A DNA stretch of 64,000 nucleotides from Clostridium sp. MD294 (GTDB taxonomy: Bacteria > Bacillota > Clostridia > Lachnospirales > Anaerotignaceae). The position numbers and the translations under genes were made by a program. The number at the start of each line of letters is the position of its first letter. The stretch's first letter is position 1. The notes under the pieces are model-generated. The model saw only the letters and a program-made list of their open reading frames with translations. It was not told where the DNA came from and did not search any database. Positions 37,640 to 46,403 of this stretch are shown here, in pieces. The stretch is from the NCBI RefSeq assembly GCF_000364165.2, contig NZ_CP097810.1, forward strand, positions 1,364,001 through 1,428,000, written 5' to 3'.

Positions 37640-37676
37640 AATAAAAATGCTCCTTTCGTCATATATAAAAAATTTT

Positions 37677-38522
37677 TTAAATACAATGTTTTTTGAGTGC
37701 TTCCCAATAAGAATAGGGAATGTGTAAATTATTTTTTCCTACACCAATGTGTATATTAGGTCTGTTTTTGCCATGAAAGTCGCTACCACCACTATAAAGT
37801 AAACCAAGCTTGTCTGCTAATGCAGTTATTTTTTGGCTTTGCTCTAAAGAATAAGAAGAATATTGTGTTTCTATAGCGTTTAAGCCATAACTTTTTAATT
37901 CTTTTACAAGAAATTCTATTTCATTATAATCCATATGATATAAAGTGGGGTGAGCTAATACTGCTACACCACCAGAATTTTGTATTGTTTGTATACAAAG
38001 TGCAGGAGAAAGCGTTTGTCTTTGTACATAAGCAGGTCTGTTTGTAGAAAGATATTTTTCAAATGCTTCTTTTGTATTTTTAACAATATTTTTTTGTACT
38101 AAAACATTGGCAAAATGTGCTCTAGTAATAATATTTCCTGCTGCATTTTGCTGTATTTGTTCATAAGATATGTCAAATCCTAGTTGATTAAGAGCATAAA
38201 TCATTTTTTCATTGCGAATTTGACGAGCTTCTACAATATCTTTCATTCGTTTTATCAATACTTTTGCTGTAGGAGAAAAACCTAATCCTACAATGTGAAT
38301 TTCTTGTTCGCTAAAATGGTTGTATTGTGTTGCAAATTCAATACCAGTAATCGTTTCTATGTGATACTTTTGTCCAGAATTCTGAAATGCTTCTAAACCA
38401 TCTATAGTATCGTGGTCAGTTAAAGCGATAGCACGAAGTCCTCTTTTTTTTGCTTTTATTACAATTTCTTCTGGAGAAAAAGTACCATCAGAAAAATAAG
38501 AATGGCAATGGAGGTCTATCAT
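37677..38522 (-). CDS. PHP-domain phosphoesterase
   Basis: A 281-aa stand-alone PHP protein. Metal-binding motifs are IDLHCHSYFSDGT at the start, ALTDHDTIDG near 35, EFATQYN near 64, VAVLAHPTLY near 195 and a terminal SGGSDFHGKN. The family includes RNase AM (YciV), a 3',5'-nucleoside bisphosphate phosphatase that trims RNA 5' ends; this is the likely activity. ATG 38522 follows AGAAGTG; GTG 38531 is an alternative. Confidence 0.88.
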   Translation of the reverse strand: MIDLHCHSYFSDGTFSPEEIVIKAKKRGLRAIALTDHDTIDGLEAFQNSGQKYHIETITGIEFATQYNHFSEQEIHIVGLGFSPTAKVLIKRMKDIVEARQIRNEKMIYALNQLGFDISYEQIQQNAAGNIITRAHFANVLVQKNIVKNTKEAFEKYLSTNRPAYVQRQTLSPALCIQTIQNSGGVAVLAHPTLYHMDYNEIEFLVKELKSYGLNAIETQYSSYSLEQSQKITALADKLGLLYSGGSDFHGKNRPNIHIGVGKNNLHIPYSYWEALKKHCI

Positions 38523-38648
38523 AAAAAACACTTCTTTCTAATATTTCGTATCAATTCAAAATAGTGTAACATTTTTTAATTACTTTTTCAACATAGCATA
38601 ATATATTTTTGTATATCATAAAATAAAATAAAAACGGGAGGAAAAGCT

Positions 38649-39086
38649 GTGGAGAAAAAAGAAAAAAAACAGAGTATAAAAAAGAGGGAAAATGTAAAAA
38701 CAAAAAAAGAAATGGGAAATAGTCAAATTTTATGTATGCTGAAGGGTATTGTAATAGCATATGCAGTTACCTGTATTATATTTATTACATATGGTATTGT
38801 TTTAACTTATACAGATGTAACGGAGGAAAAATTGCCTTTGATAGCACTATGTTGTACTGTAGTGTCAGCAGGTATTGCGGGATTTGATTGGGCAAGATGT
38901 GCTAAAGCGAGAGGAATATTATGGGGCATATTGGCAGGACTTACTTATGGAATAATATTGTTTGTGTTAGATGGCATTGCAGGAAGTGGATTTAGTGTAG
39001 TAGGGTCAAAAGGGCTTATGATACTTTTGGCAGCAGCAGGAGGAGGCGTAGGAGGTATTTTAGGAATTAATATGAAAAAGGGTTAA
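38649..39086 (+). CDS. TIGR04086 family membrane protein
   Basis: A 145-aa protein with a Lys-rich N terminus and four membrane segments, the last Gly-rich (LMILLAAAGGGVGGILGIN). It matches TIGR04086, a Clostridial family that regularly precedes the SCIFF genes, as here. Function unknown. The start is GTG with GGGAGG 8 nt upstream. Confidence 0.8.
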   Translation: MEKKEKKQSIKKRENVKTKKEMGNSQILCMLKGIVIAYAVTCIIFITYGIVLTYTDVTEEKLPLIALCCTVVSAGIAGFDWARCAKARGILWGILAGLTYGIILFVLDGIAGSGFSVVGSKGLMILLAAAGGGVGGILGINMKKG

Positions 39087-39092
39087 AAACTA

Positions 39093-39126
39093 TTTTCAAA
39101 AATAATATTTCATGCTATAATAGCAT
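39093..39126 (+). promoter_or_regulatory. scfA promoter with palindrome over the -10
   Basis: TATAAT (39116-39121) is 17 bp from TTTTCA (39093-39098). The -10 lies inside ATGCTAT-A-ATAGCAT (39112-39126), a perfect 7+1+7 inverted repeat. Confidence 0.5.
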
Positions 39127-39166
39127 AGTGTTTACAAATTTTGTTTTTAAGGAGGGTTTATACAGA

Positions 39167-39307
39167 ATGAAACATATAAAGACATTAAATACAAAAATGT
39201 TAAAAAAGACAGTAGCAACTGGAGGCTGTGGAGAATGTCAAACATCTTGTCAGTCCGCTTGTAAAACATCTTGTACCATAGCAAATCAGTCCTGTGAGCA
39301 AAAATAA
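39167..39307 (+). CDS. scfA: SCIFF ranthipeptide precursor
   Basis: A 46-aa precursor of the six-cysteines-in-forty-five (SCIFF) family, a near-universal Clostridial RiPP. It starts MKHIKTLNTKMLKKT, and Cys occur at 21, 24, 28, 32, 36 and 43. Cys32 and Thr37 coincide with the thioether-crosslinked pair described for the C. thermocellum homologue CteA. AAGGAGGG precedes the ATG by about 8 nt. The maturase follows after a hairpin. The biological role of SCIFF is unknown, though a quorum or regulatory role has been suggested. Confidence 0.95.
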   Translation: MKHIKTLNTKMLKKTVATGGCGECQTSCQSACKTSCTIANQSCEQK

Positions 39308-39324
39308 GTAAGAGTAAAAAAAGG

Positions 39325-39373
39325 ACACAAGAAGGCTGTTTTCCATGATAGAAAATAGCCTTTCTTTTTGTGT
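39325..39373 (+). terminator. Attenuator hairpin between scfA and scfB
   Basis: ACACAA..GGCT.TTTTC pairs with GAAAA.AGCC..TTGTGT, with a small internal loop. The right arm carries CTTTTTG. It likely lets most transcripts stop after the peptide gene, giving an excess of peptide over maturase. Confidence 0.65.
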
Positions 39374-39399
39374 TATGAATATAGTAGGAGGAAAAAAAT

Positions 39400-40755
39400 A
39401 TGATACATAAATTTTGTCAAAATGGTGTCAATATTGTAATGGACGTAAATAGTGGAGCAATACATGTAGTAGACGATGTGGTGTATGATTTAGCAGATAT
39501 GTGGAAAGAAGTACCAAAAAACGCATTACAGTTGAAATTTCCGCAGTATGATATGGAACAAATAGAGGAAGCAGTAGAAGAATTATCTATATTAGAAAAA
39601 GAAGGTATGCTTTACACAGAAGATGACTATGAGCAAGTATTGCCAATGATGGAAAATAGAAATGCTGTAATAAAAGCACTTTGCCTCCATGTAGCACATG
39701 ACTGCAATTTAAAATGTGAATATTGTTTTGCAGAGGAGGGAGAATATCATGGGAAAAGGGAATTGATGAGTGCAGAAATAGGGAAAAAAGCACTTGATTT
39801 TTTAATAGAAAATTCTGGTTCTCGTAAAAATTTGGAAATAGACTTTTTTGGAGGAGAGCCATTAATGAATTTTGAAGTAGTAAAAGAAATTGTAAAATAT
39901 GGTAGAGAAATAGAAAATAAATATAATAAAAAATTTCGTTTTACTCTTACAACAAATGGTGTTTTGCTAGATGAAGAAAAACAGCAATTTATAAATGAAA
40001 ATATGTATAATTTAGTGTTAAGCTTAGATGGTAGAAAAGAAGTCAATGATAGAATGCGTCCAAGGGCAGGAGGACAAGGTAGCTATGATGTCATTGTGCC
40101 TAAATTCCAAAAAATAGCAGAAAGTAGAAATCAAACAGATTATTATATTAGAGGAACATTTACAAAATATAATATTGATTTTTGTAAAGATGTAATACAT
40201 ATGGCAGATTTAGGATTTCAACAAATTTCAGTAGAACCTGTAGTAGCAGAAGAAGGTATGCCATATGCTATTACAGAAAAAGAATTGCCTATGATATATG
40301 AAGAATATGAAAAACTGGCAAAAGAAATATATGAAAGAAGAAAAAAAGGAAATGATTTTAATTTCTTTCACTTTAATATTGACTTAAGTGGTGGCCCTTG
40401 TGTTATGAAAAGATTAGTAGGCTGTGGCTCTGGTACAGAATATTTAGCAGTAACACCAACGGGTGAATTGTATCCTTGTCATCAGTTTGTGGGTATGCCA
40501 GAATTTAAAATAGGTACAGTGTATGAAGGTGTTACAAATATAGAAAAAAGAGAAATTTTTTCAAAATGTAATGTATATGCTAAAGAAGATTGTAAAAAAT
40601 GCTGGGCAAAATTTTATTGTAGTGGAGGTTGTGCAGCAAATGCTTATCAGCAAAATGGAGATATATTAAAACCTTATGAAATTGGCTGTAAAATGCAAAA
40701 AAAGAGAATAGAATGTGCTATTATGATAAAAGCAAAAGAATTACTTGAGGAATAA
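39400..40755 (+). CDS. scfB: SCIFF radical SAM maturase
   Basis: A 451-aa thioether-forming radical SAM enzyme (CteB type) that modifies the SCIFF peptide. An N-terminal peptide-recognition region (RRE-like, ~1-80) precedes the SAM cluster in HDCNLKCEYCFAEEGEYHG. The SPASM domain has CGSGTEYLAVTPTGELYPCHQ and a cysteine-rich end (CNVYAKEDCKKCWAKFYCSGGC) for two auxiliary [4Fe-4S] clusters. ATG preceded by AGGAGG. Directly downstream of its substrate. Confidence 0.96.
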   Translation: MIHKFCQNGVNIVMDVNSGAIHVVDDVVYDLADMWKEVPKNALQLKFPQYDMEQIEEAVEELSILEKEGMLYTEDDYEQVLPMMENRNAVIKALCLHVAHDCNLKCEYCFAEEGEYHGKRELMSAEIGKKALDFLIENSGSRKNLEIDFFGGEPLMNFEVVKEIVKYGREIENKYNKKFRFTLTTNGVLLDEEKQQFINENMYNLVLSLDGRKEVNDRMRPRAGGQGSYDVIVPKFQKIAESRNQTDYYIRGTFTKYNIDFCKDVIHMADLGFQQISVEPVVAEEGMPYAITEKELPMIYEEYEKLAKEIYERRKKGNDFNFFHFNIDLSGGPCVMKRLVGCGSGTEYLAVTPTGELYPCHQFVGMPEFKIGTVYEGVTNIEKREIFSKCNVYAKEDCKKCWAKFYCSGGCAANAYQQNGDILKPYEIGCKMQKKRIECAIMIKAKELLEE

Positions 40756-40759
40756 AATA

Positions 40760-40788
40760 TTGACGGAAATAATGAGTAGTAATATAAT
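40760..40788 (+). promoter_or_regulatory. secDF promoter
   Basis: TTGACG and TATAAT with a 17-bp spacer, 55 bp before the secD start. Confidence 0.75.
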
Positions 40789-40843
40789 TATTTGTCAAAA
40801 GGCATTATCATAAAAATTTCATATGAACCAAGGAGGTTTTGGA

Positions 40844-42082
40844 ATGAAAGGAAAAGGTGGCTTGATGCTCTTTGTAATGTTGATATTAGCGGGTGCTTTG
40901 GCATTTTTGTCTTATCAAGGCATAGGAGAGAACAAGCAAGGCAGTATTTGGAATATTAAACAAGGCTTAGATTTAAGCGGTGGTGTGCAAATATTGTATG
41001 AAGCAGATAAACAAGAAGTAACAGAGGAAGAAATGGCAGCAACAATTTCATTGATACAAGGAAGATTAGATTGGAACAACTGGACAGAGGCAGAAGTCGC
41101 AAGAGAGGGAGAAAAGCGTCTAAGGGTAGATATACCAGGTGTAGAAAATGCAGAAGAAGCAATCAAGGAAATTGGTCAAACAGCACAGTTGTCATTTACA
41201 GATGAAACAGGAAAGGTACTTTTAACGGGGGATATGGTAGCAGATGCTAGAAAACAAGTGGGACAAGTATCACAGCAAGGCGTTTCTGAGCCTTATGTTT
41301 CATTAGAATTTACAGAAGAAGGAAAACAGCTTTTTGCAGAGGCTACTAAAAATAATATAGGTAAACAGATTGCTATAGTATTAGATGATGAAATTGTAAG
41401 TGCACCAGTGGTAAATACAGAAATTACAGATGGAAATGCTATGATTACAGGACATTTTACACCAGAAGAAGCAGAAAAAACCGCTTCTTTGATAAGGGCA
41501 GGTTCATTGCCTTTTAATTTGAATATATTAAAAATGGAAAATGTAGGTGCTAGATTAGGCACAGATGCACTTTCTACAGGATTAAAAGCAGGAGCAATAG
41601 GCATTTGTATTGTATTATTGTTTATGCTGATAATATATAGGGCATTAGGATTTGCAGCAGATTGGGCATTGATTATTTATGTAGGATTAGAATTGGTAGC
41701 ATTAAGTATGCTGCACGTAACATTGACATTGCCTGGTATTGCAGGTATTGTGCTTTCTGTAGGTATGGCAGTAGATGCTAATGTTGTAATATTTGAAAGA
41801 ATGAAAGAAGAACTCATAGCAGGACATTCTTTGAGAGTGGCAGTACACAATGGTTTTTCAAGAGCATTACCTGCTATTATTGATGGTAATGTAACAACAT
41901 TAATAGCAGCAGGGGTATTGTTTTGGCTGGGAACAGGTACAGTAAAAGGATTTGCTCAAACATTGATGATTGGTATTATACTTTCTATGTTTACAGCAAT
42001 ATTTATTACAAGAATGATATTACAAGGTATGATATATATTGGTGTAAATAATCCAAAATATTATGGATTACGTATGAAATAA
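40844..42082 (+). CDS. secD: Protein translocase subunit SecD
   Basis: A 412-aa SecD with one N-terminal helix, a shortened P1 domain containing GLDLSGGVQILYE and five C-terminal helices. LPFNLNILKMENVGARLG and GMAVDANVVIFERMKEE are conserved in RND-type SecD. It uses the proton or sodium gradient to assist Sec export. ATG 40844 has AGGAGG 7 nt upstream; ATG 40823 precedes that site. secF follows after 15 nt. Confidence 0.95.
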   Translation: MKGKGGLMLFVMLILAGALAFLSYQGIGENKQGSIWNIKQGLDLSGGVQILYEADKQEVTEEEMAATISLIQGRLDWNNWTEAEVAREGEKRLRVDIPGVENAEEAIKEIGQTAQLSFTDETGKVLLTGDMVADARKQVGQVSQQGVSEPYVSLEFTEEGKQLFAEATKNNIGKQIAIVLDDEIVSAPVVNTEITDGNAMITGHFTPEEAEKTASLIRAGSLPFNLNILKMENVGARLGTDALSTGLKAGAIGICIVLLFMLIIYRALGFAADWALIIYVGLELVALSMLHVTLTLPGIAGIVLSVGMAVDANVVIFERMKEELIAGHSLRVAVHNGFSRALPAIIDGNVTTLIAAGVLFWLGTGTVKGFAQTLMIGIILSMFTAIFITRMILQGMIYIGVNNPKYYGLRMK

Positions 42083-42097
42083 GGGAGGCGAAAAATA

Positions 42098-42973
42098 ATG
42101 AAAATCGTAGAAAACAGATTAAAATTTTTTGCGGTGTCGATAGTAATTATTTTAGCCGGCATCGTTGCAATGATAGTAAATGGAAGTGCAGGAAAAGGTA
42201 TATTTAATTTTGGCATTGAATTTACTGGTGGTACTTCTATGAGTGTAACAGTAGGAGAAGAATTTTCAAATGATGATATTACAAAAATAATAGAAGATGT
42301 TACAGGGCAAAAAAGTCCTCAAGTGCAAAAAGTAATTGGTACAGATAGCGTTTCTATTAAAATGCAGTCTATAGATGGAGATACTAGAACAAAACTTTCA
42401 GATAGTATCAAACAAAAATATCAAAATGCAGTAATAGACTCTATAGTAGATGTTTCTGCAACAGTGAGCAAAGAAATGCAGATGACAGCAATAAAGGCGG
42501 TTTTAATTGCCTGTATTTGTATGTTGATATATATTTCTATTCGATTTAAAGATGTACGTGCAGGAGGTAGTGCTATTGTGGCATTGGTGCATGACGTTTT
42601 GATTGTTATGACTTGTTATGCAATATTTCGCATACCAGTAGATAATGCTTTTATAGCAGTGCTTTTGACAATACTAGGATATTCTATAAACTCTACTATT
42701 GTTATATTTGATAGAATTAGAGAAAATACACCAAAATATAGAAAAAATCAAACAACAGAAAAAATCAATAAAAGCATTAGCCAAACATTAGGCCGTTCTA
42801 TAAATACTACATTGACTACGTTGTTTACTATTGGTGCAATATATATTTTGGGCGTACAAACGATTAAAGATTTTTCTTTGCCTATGATAGTGGGTATTAT
42901 AGCAGGAGCGTATTCTTCTATATTTATTTCTGCTAGTGTTTGGTATATTCTTTTACCAAAAAATGAAAAATAA
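42098..42973 (+). CDS. secF: Protein translocase subunit SecF
   Basis: A 291-aa SecF. FGIEFTGGTSMSV is the D1-like signature after the first helix; GYSINSTIVIFDRIREN is the D4 motif, and LGRSINTTLTTLFTIGAI follows. Partner of SecD; separate polypeptides as in most Clostridia, rather than the fused SecDF of Bacillus. GGGAGGCG precedes the ATG. Confidence 0.95.
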   Translation: MKIVENRLKFFAVSIVIILAGIVAMIVNGSAGKGIFNFGIEFTGGTSMSVTVGEEFSNDDITKIIEDVTGQKSPQVQKVIGTDSVSIKMQSIDGDTRTKLSDSIKQKYQNAVIDSIVDVSATVSKEMQMTAIKAVLIACICMLIYISIRFKDVRAGGSAIVALVHDVLIVMTCYAIFRIPVDNAFIAVLLTILGYSINSTIVIFDRIRENTPKYRKNQTTEKINKSISQTLGRSINTTLTTLFTIGAIYILGVQTIKDFSLPMIVGIIAGAYSSIFISASVWYILLPKNEK

Positions 42974-42978
42974 GTGTA

Positions 42979-43008
42979 AAAACAGACGTTTTATAGCGTC
43001 TGTTTATT
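42979..43008 (+). terminator. Terminator after secF
   Basis: AAACAGACG pairs with CGTCTGTTT (9 bp), followed by ATTTC. Confidence 0.8.
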
Positions 43009-43205
43009 TCATTTAGCATAAAAATAAAAAAGAAACAAAAATATGGATATAAATATAAAAAACTAATTGGATATATAAAGAGTGTATGTAAAGCAAAACA
43101 AAAATGTTTTAACTTATTATTTGAAATGTGTGATATTTTTTTTAATATACATGACAAAACAGATTAAAATACTGTAATAATGTTTTGGGTGAGGGGGGAA
43201 CTTTT

Positions 43206-44987
43206 TTGGAAAATAGATGGATACTAAAAAGAACAAAAGCAGATATAAATAAAATGTCAGAAGTACTTGATATTAGACAAGCAACAGCTTGTGTATTGGC
43301 AAATAGAGAAATTAAAACAAAAAGACAGGCGGTAGCATTTTTAAAAGCAGAAAATGCAGCACTCTATGATGTTTTAGAACAAAATGCTATGAAAGATGCT
43401 CAAAAGGCAATGGAGTTGCTAGAAGAGGCAGTAACACAACACTATAAAATTGCAATATATGGTGATTATGATGTAGATGGTGTAACAAGTACAGCAATAT
43501 GGTATAAAGTATTATGCTATTGTGGAGCAGATGTGATATATTATATTCCTCATAGACAAAAAGAAGGATATGGTTTAAATTTAGAAGCAATAGAAGAATT
43601 ACATAAAAAAGGAATACAGTTGTTGTTAACTTGTGACAATGGTATTGCAGCAATAGAAGAAATTGAAAAGGCAAAAGAATTTGATATGACTGTTGTGATA
43701 ATAGACCACCATGAAGCGGCATTTGATGAATGTGGAAATGATATATTACCTAAAGCAGACGCTATAGTTGACCCAAAACAAAAACAATGTCAATATCCTT
43801 TTAAAATGCTCTGTGCTGGAGGACTTTGCTATAAATTGGCATTGCTTTTTTTAAAAAGATTGCAAATCAGTAATGAAATACTAGAAAGAGAATGTCTTCA
43901 TTTGGCAACATTAGCAACAGTTTGTGATATTGTAGATTTAATGGAAGAAAATAGAATAATAGTAAAAAAAGGGTTAAAAACAATGCCACAAACAACAAAT
44001 ATAGGATTAAAATCACTTTTGGAACAGACGAATTTGTATGGTAAAGAATTAACAGAATATCACATTGGTTTTATGATAGGGCCTTGTGTCAATGCAGCAG
44101 GAAGACTAGAAACAGCAAAAACGGCAGTAGCATTGTTTTGTGAAAATGATGAAAAAAAAGCAAAAGAATATGCACAGTATTTAATAGAGCAAAACAATAG
44201 TAGAAAAGATATGACACAAAAAGCAACAGAACAAGTGATAAAAGAAATAGAACAAAAAAATAGACAAAATGAAAAAGTACTTGTAATATATCAGAAAAAT
44301 GTACATGAAAGTATTGCAGGTATTGTAGCAGGTAGAATAAAAGAGAAGTTTTACAGACCTACTATATTGATTACACAATCAGAAAATATGGCAAAGGGTT
44401 CAGGTAGAAGTATTGAAGGCTATAATATGTTTGAAGAATTGTATGCTTGTAAAGAATTATTTGTAAAATTTGGAGGTCACACTATGGCGGCAGGACTTTC
44501 ACTACCTTATGAAAATATACAACAACTTCAAAAAAGATTAGAATGTAATTGTAAATTGACACAACAACAGCTTTTGCCTGTATTAAAAATTGAAAAACAA
44601 TTGAATTTTGAAGAAATTGATATAACACTAGCAGAGGAATTAAGAAATTTAGCACCTTTTGGAAAAGGTAATCATGTACCTTTATTTGGTAGCAAAAATA
44701 TTAAAATTGTAAAATATTTTTTGATAGGGAAAGAAAAAAATATTATAAAAATGATATTGGAGGAACAAAAAACAGGAATACAATTAAATGGAATATCATT
44801 TGATGGATACGATAAATTTTTAGAAATGATAAAACAATTGTATGGACAAGAAAATTGTGATAAAATGTTAGCGAATGGATATATTGAGCAAAATATGGAT
44901 TTTGTATATAGTGTTAATATCAATACGTTTAGAGGGGAAAACAGTGTACAACTGCAAATAAAAGATTTTAGAGTAAGTCAGCAATAA
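43206..44987 (+). CDS. recJ: Single-stranded-DNA exonuclease RecJ
   Basis: A 593-aa RecJ. DHH-family motifs: AIYGDYDVDGVTSTAIWYK (about 82-100), LLTCDNGIAAIEE, VVIIDHHEA (DHH), and in DHHA1 GSGRSIEGYNMFE and KFGGHTMAAGLSL. The C-terminal OB domain completes the Bacillus-type shorter RecJ. The start is TTG 43206 with GGGGGG about 7 nt upstream; an upstream in-frame TTG precedes that site. apt follows 18 nt later. Confidence 0.94.
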   Translation: MENRWILKRTKADINKMSEVLDIRQATACVLANREIKTKRQAVAFLKAENAALYDVLEQNAMKDAQKAMELLEEAVTQHYKIAIYGDYDVDGVTSTAIWYKVLCYCGADVIYYIPHRQKEGYGLNLEAIEELHKKGIQLLLTCDNGIAAIEEIEKAKEFDMTVVIIDHHEAAFDECGNDILPKADAIVDPKQKQCQYPFKMLCAGGLCYKLALLFLKRLQISNEILERECLHLATLATVCDIVDLMEENRIIVKKGLKTMPQTTNIGLKSLLEQTNLYGKELTEYHIGFMIGPCVNAAGRLETAKTAVALFCENDEKKAKEYAQYLIEQNNSRKDMTQKATEQVIKEIEQKNRQNEKVLVIYQKNVHESIAGIVAGRIKEKFYRPTILITQSENMAKGSGRSIEGYNMFEELYACKELFVKFGGHTMAAGLSLPYENIQQLQKRLECNCKLTQQQLLPVLKIEKQLNFEEIDITLAEELRNLAPFGKGNHVPLFGSKNIKIVKYFLIGKEKNIIKMILEEQKTGIQLNGISFDGYDKFLEMIKQLYGQENCDKMLANGYIEQNMDFVYSVNINTFRGENSVQLQIKDFRVSQQ

Positions 44988-45005
44988 AATGAGGAGGTTA
45001 TTGAA

Positions 45006-45521
45006 GTGGTAGATTTAAAAAGTAAAATACGTTCTATACCAGATTTTCCACAAAAAGGGGTTATATTTAGAGATATTACAACATTGCTCAAAGATGCAGA
45101 AGGTTTGCAGCAAGCGATTGCACAAATGCACCAAAAAATAATAGATTTGGAATACGATGTGATATTAGGGGCAGAGTCTAGAGGCTTTTTGTTTGGTATG
45201 CCTATTGCATATAATGCAGAAAAAGGATTTGTTCCTGTGAGAAAAAAAGGAAAATTACCTGCAAAAACAATCAGTAAAGAGTATGAATTAGAATATGGTA
45301 CAGCAATAATAGAAATGCACGCAGATGCTTTGAAAAAAGGACAAAAAGTAGTAATAGTAGATGACTTACTAGCAACAGGGGGAACAGCAAAAGCGATTGT
45401 AGAAATGATAGAAGAAATAGGAGCAGAAGTTGTAGCGTTGGACTTTTTGATAGAATTAGAAGGTTTAAAAGGTAGAGAAGTATTAAAAGGGTATCGTGTA
45501 GAGTCTGTGTTAAAATATTAA
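45006..45521 (+). CDS. apt: Adenine phosphoribosyltransferase
   Basis: A 171-aa type I phosphoribosyltransferase that salvages adenine to AMP. IRSIPDFPQKGVIFRDITTLL is the Apt start (residues ~6-26), GAESRGFLFG the adenine loop and VVIVDDLLATGGTAKA the PRPP motif. GTG start with AGGAGG 8 nt upstream. recJ-apt is a familiar Firmicute order (relA often follows; not here). Confidence 0.96.
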   Translation: MVDLKSKIRSIPDFPQKGVIFRDITTLLKDAEGLQQAIAQMHQKIIDLEYDVILGAESRGFLFGMPIAYNAEKGFVPVRKKGKLPAKTISKEYELEYGTAIIEMHADALKKGQKVVIVDDLLATGGTAKAIVEMIEEIGAEVVALDFLIELEGLKGREVLKGYRVESVLKY

Positions 45522-45542
45522 AATATTAAAAATATAATAAAG

Positions 45543-45650
45543 GGACAATACCAGTTTATCAGATATTAATAAGCCCCTCATATTTTTATATGAAGGGCAC
45601 TTATTAATGTTATTTTCTATATCTGATTGTAAAATAGACTGATATTGTCC
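45543..45650. repeat. 108-nt nested hairpin between apt and a convergent gene
   Basis: A long imperfect palindrome: GGACAATA/TATTGTCC, CAGT/ACTG, TCAGATA/TATCTGA, TTAATAAG/CTTATTAA and an apical CCC-TCATAT/ATATGA-GGG stem pair in nested order. It lies between convergent genes and may terminate both, but it is far longer than a normal terminator and resembles a MITE or structured RNA. Confidence 0.7.
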
Positions 45651-45668
45651 TTTGTTTCAAAAAAAGAA

Positions 45669-46298
45669 TTAAGATATGCTTTGACAAAGTACAATAATTT
45701 TTTCTGGAGTGGTTTGAGCAGGTATGCTTCTTGTAGATGTAGTATAAATAACAACAAGATAATGATTTCCTAAATTTCCTGTAAATGTTTGACCATTTTC
45801 TAATAATATTTCTGTATTGTCTGTAATATTGAGTTGAAGTGCTTTGTCTTGACTGAGCAGATTAGAGTCAAAATAATCTACTTTTACATTTTTGTTTAGG
45901 TTATTTGAAGCAACGACACTAGCCTGTAAACGAGGAGGATAAATTAATACAGCAGGAGCATCTGCATCATAAAATACAGTAATAGACATACCTCTTGTAA
46001 TATTGGCTTGATTGATAAAATAGGTACAAGGAGTAATGACGAAATTTGTAATGCGACCATTTTGGTCACGTACTTCAAAAAGTTTCGTACAGCCATCATC
46101 GTTTAAATTAGAAATATTTGTAACAGTACCTTGCAGTCCTAAAAAGCGAGAAGTTGGAGTAGATGGTGTTGAAGGTGTAGAAGGTGTAATGATTTCAACA
46201 TTTCCACAAGAACAACCTGTTGTACCTGTCATAATATGGTTTGTATGGTTTGACATTTCATTAGCAGAAATTTTGCTTGATTTATTGTTATAATACAT
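45669..46298 (-). CDS. Unknown 209-aa protein with STP repeat
   Basis: I do not recognise a characterised family. No signal peptide. After an N-terminal segment with GTTGCSCG comes STPSTPSTPT (about 37-47), then a beta-rich domain (residues ~52-205) with NFVITPCTYFINQ and ITVFYDADAPAVLIYPPRLQASVVA; similar FYD..AP.PLIYPP proteins occur in Clostridia without known function. AGGAGT precedes the ATG. Confidence 0.65.
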   Translation of the reverse strand: MYYNNKSSKISANEMSNHTNHIMTGTTGCSCGNVEIITPSTPSTPSTPTSRFLGLQGTVTNISNLNDDGCTKLFEVRDQNGRITNFVITPCTYFINQANITRGMSITVFYDADAPAVLIYPPRLQASVVASNNLNKNVKVDYFDSNLLSQDKALQLNITDNTEILLENGQTFTGNLGNHYLVVIYTTSTRSIPAQTTPEKIIVLCQSIS

Positions 46299-46403
46299 AT
46301 AAAAAAACTCCTATTAAATTTGTTTAGTTATATGTATGCAAAAGGGCTCGTATAAGATACATTTTTTTTTAAATATTTTAATAAAATAAAGAAGGTGAAA
46401 ATA

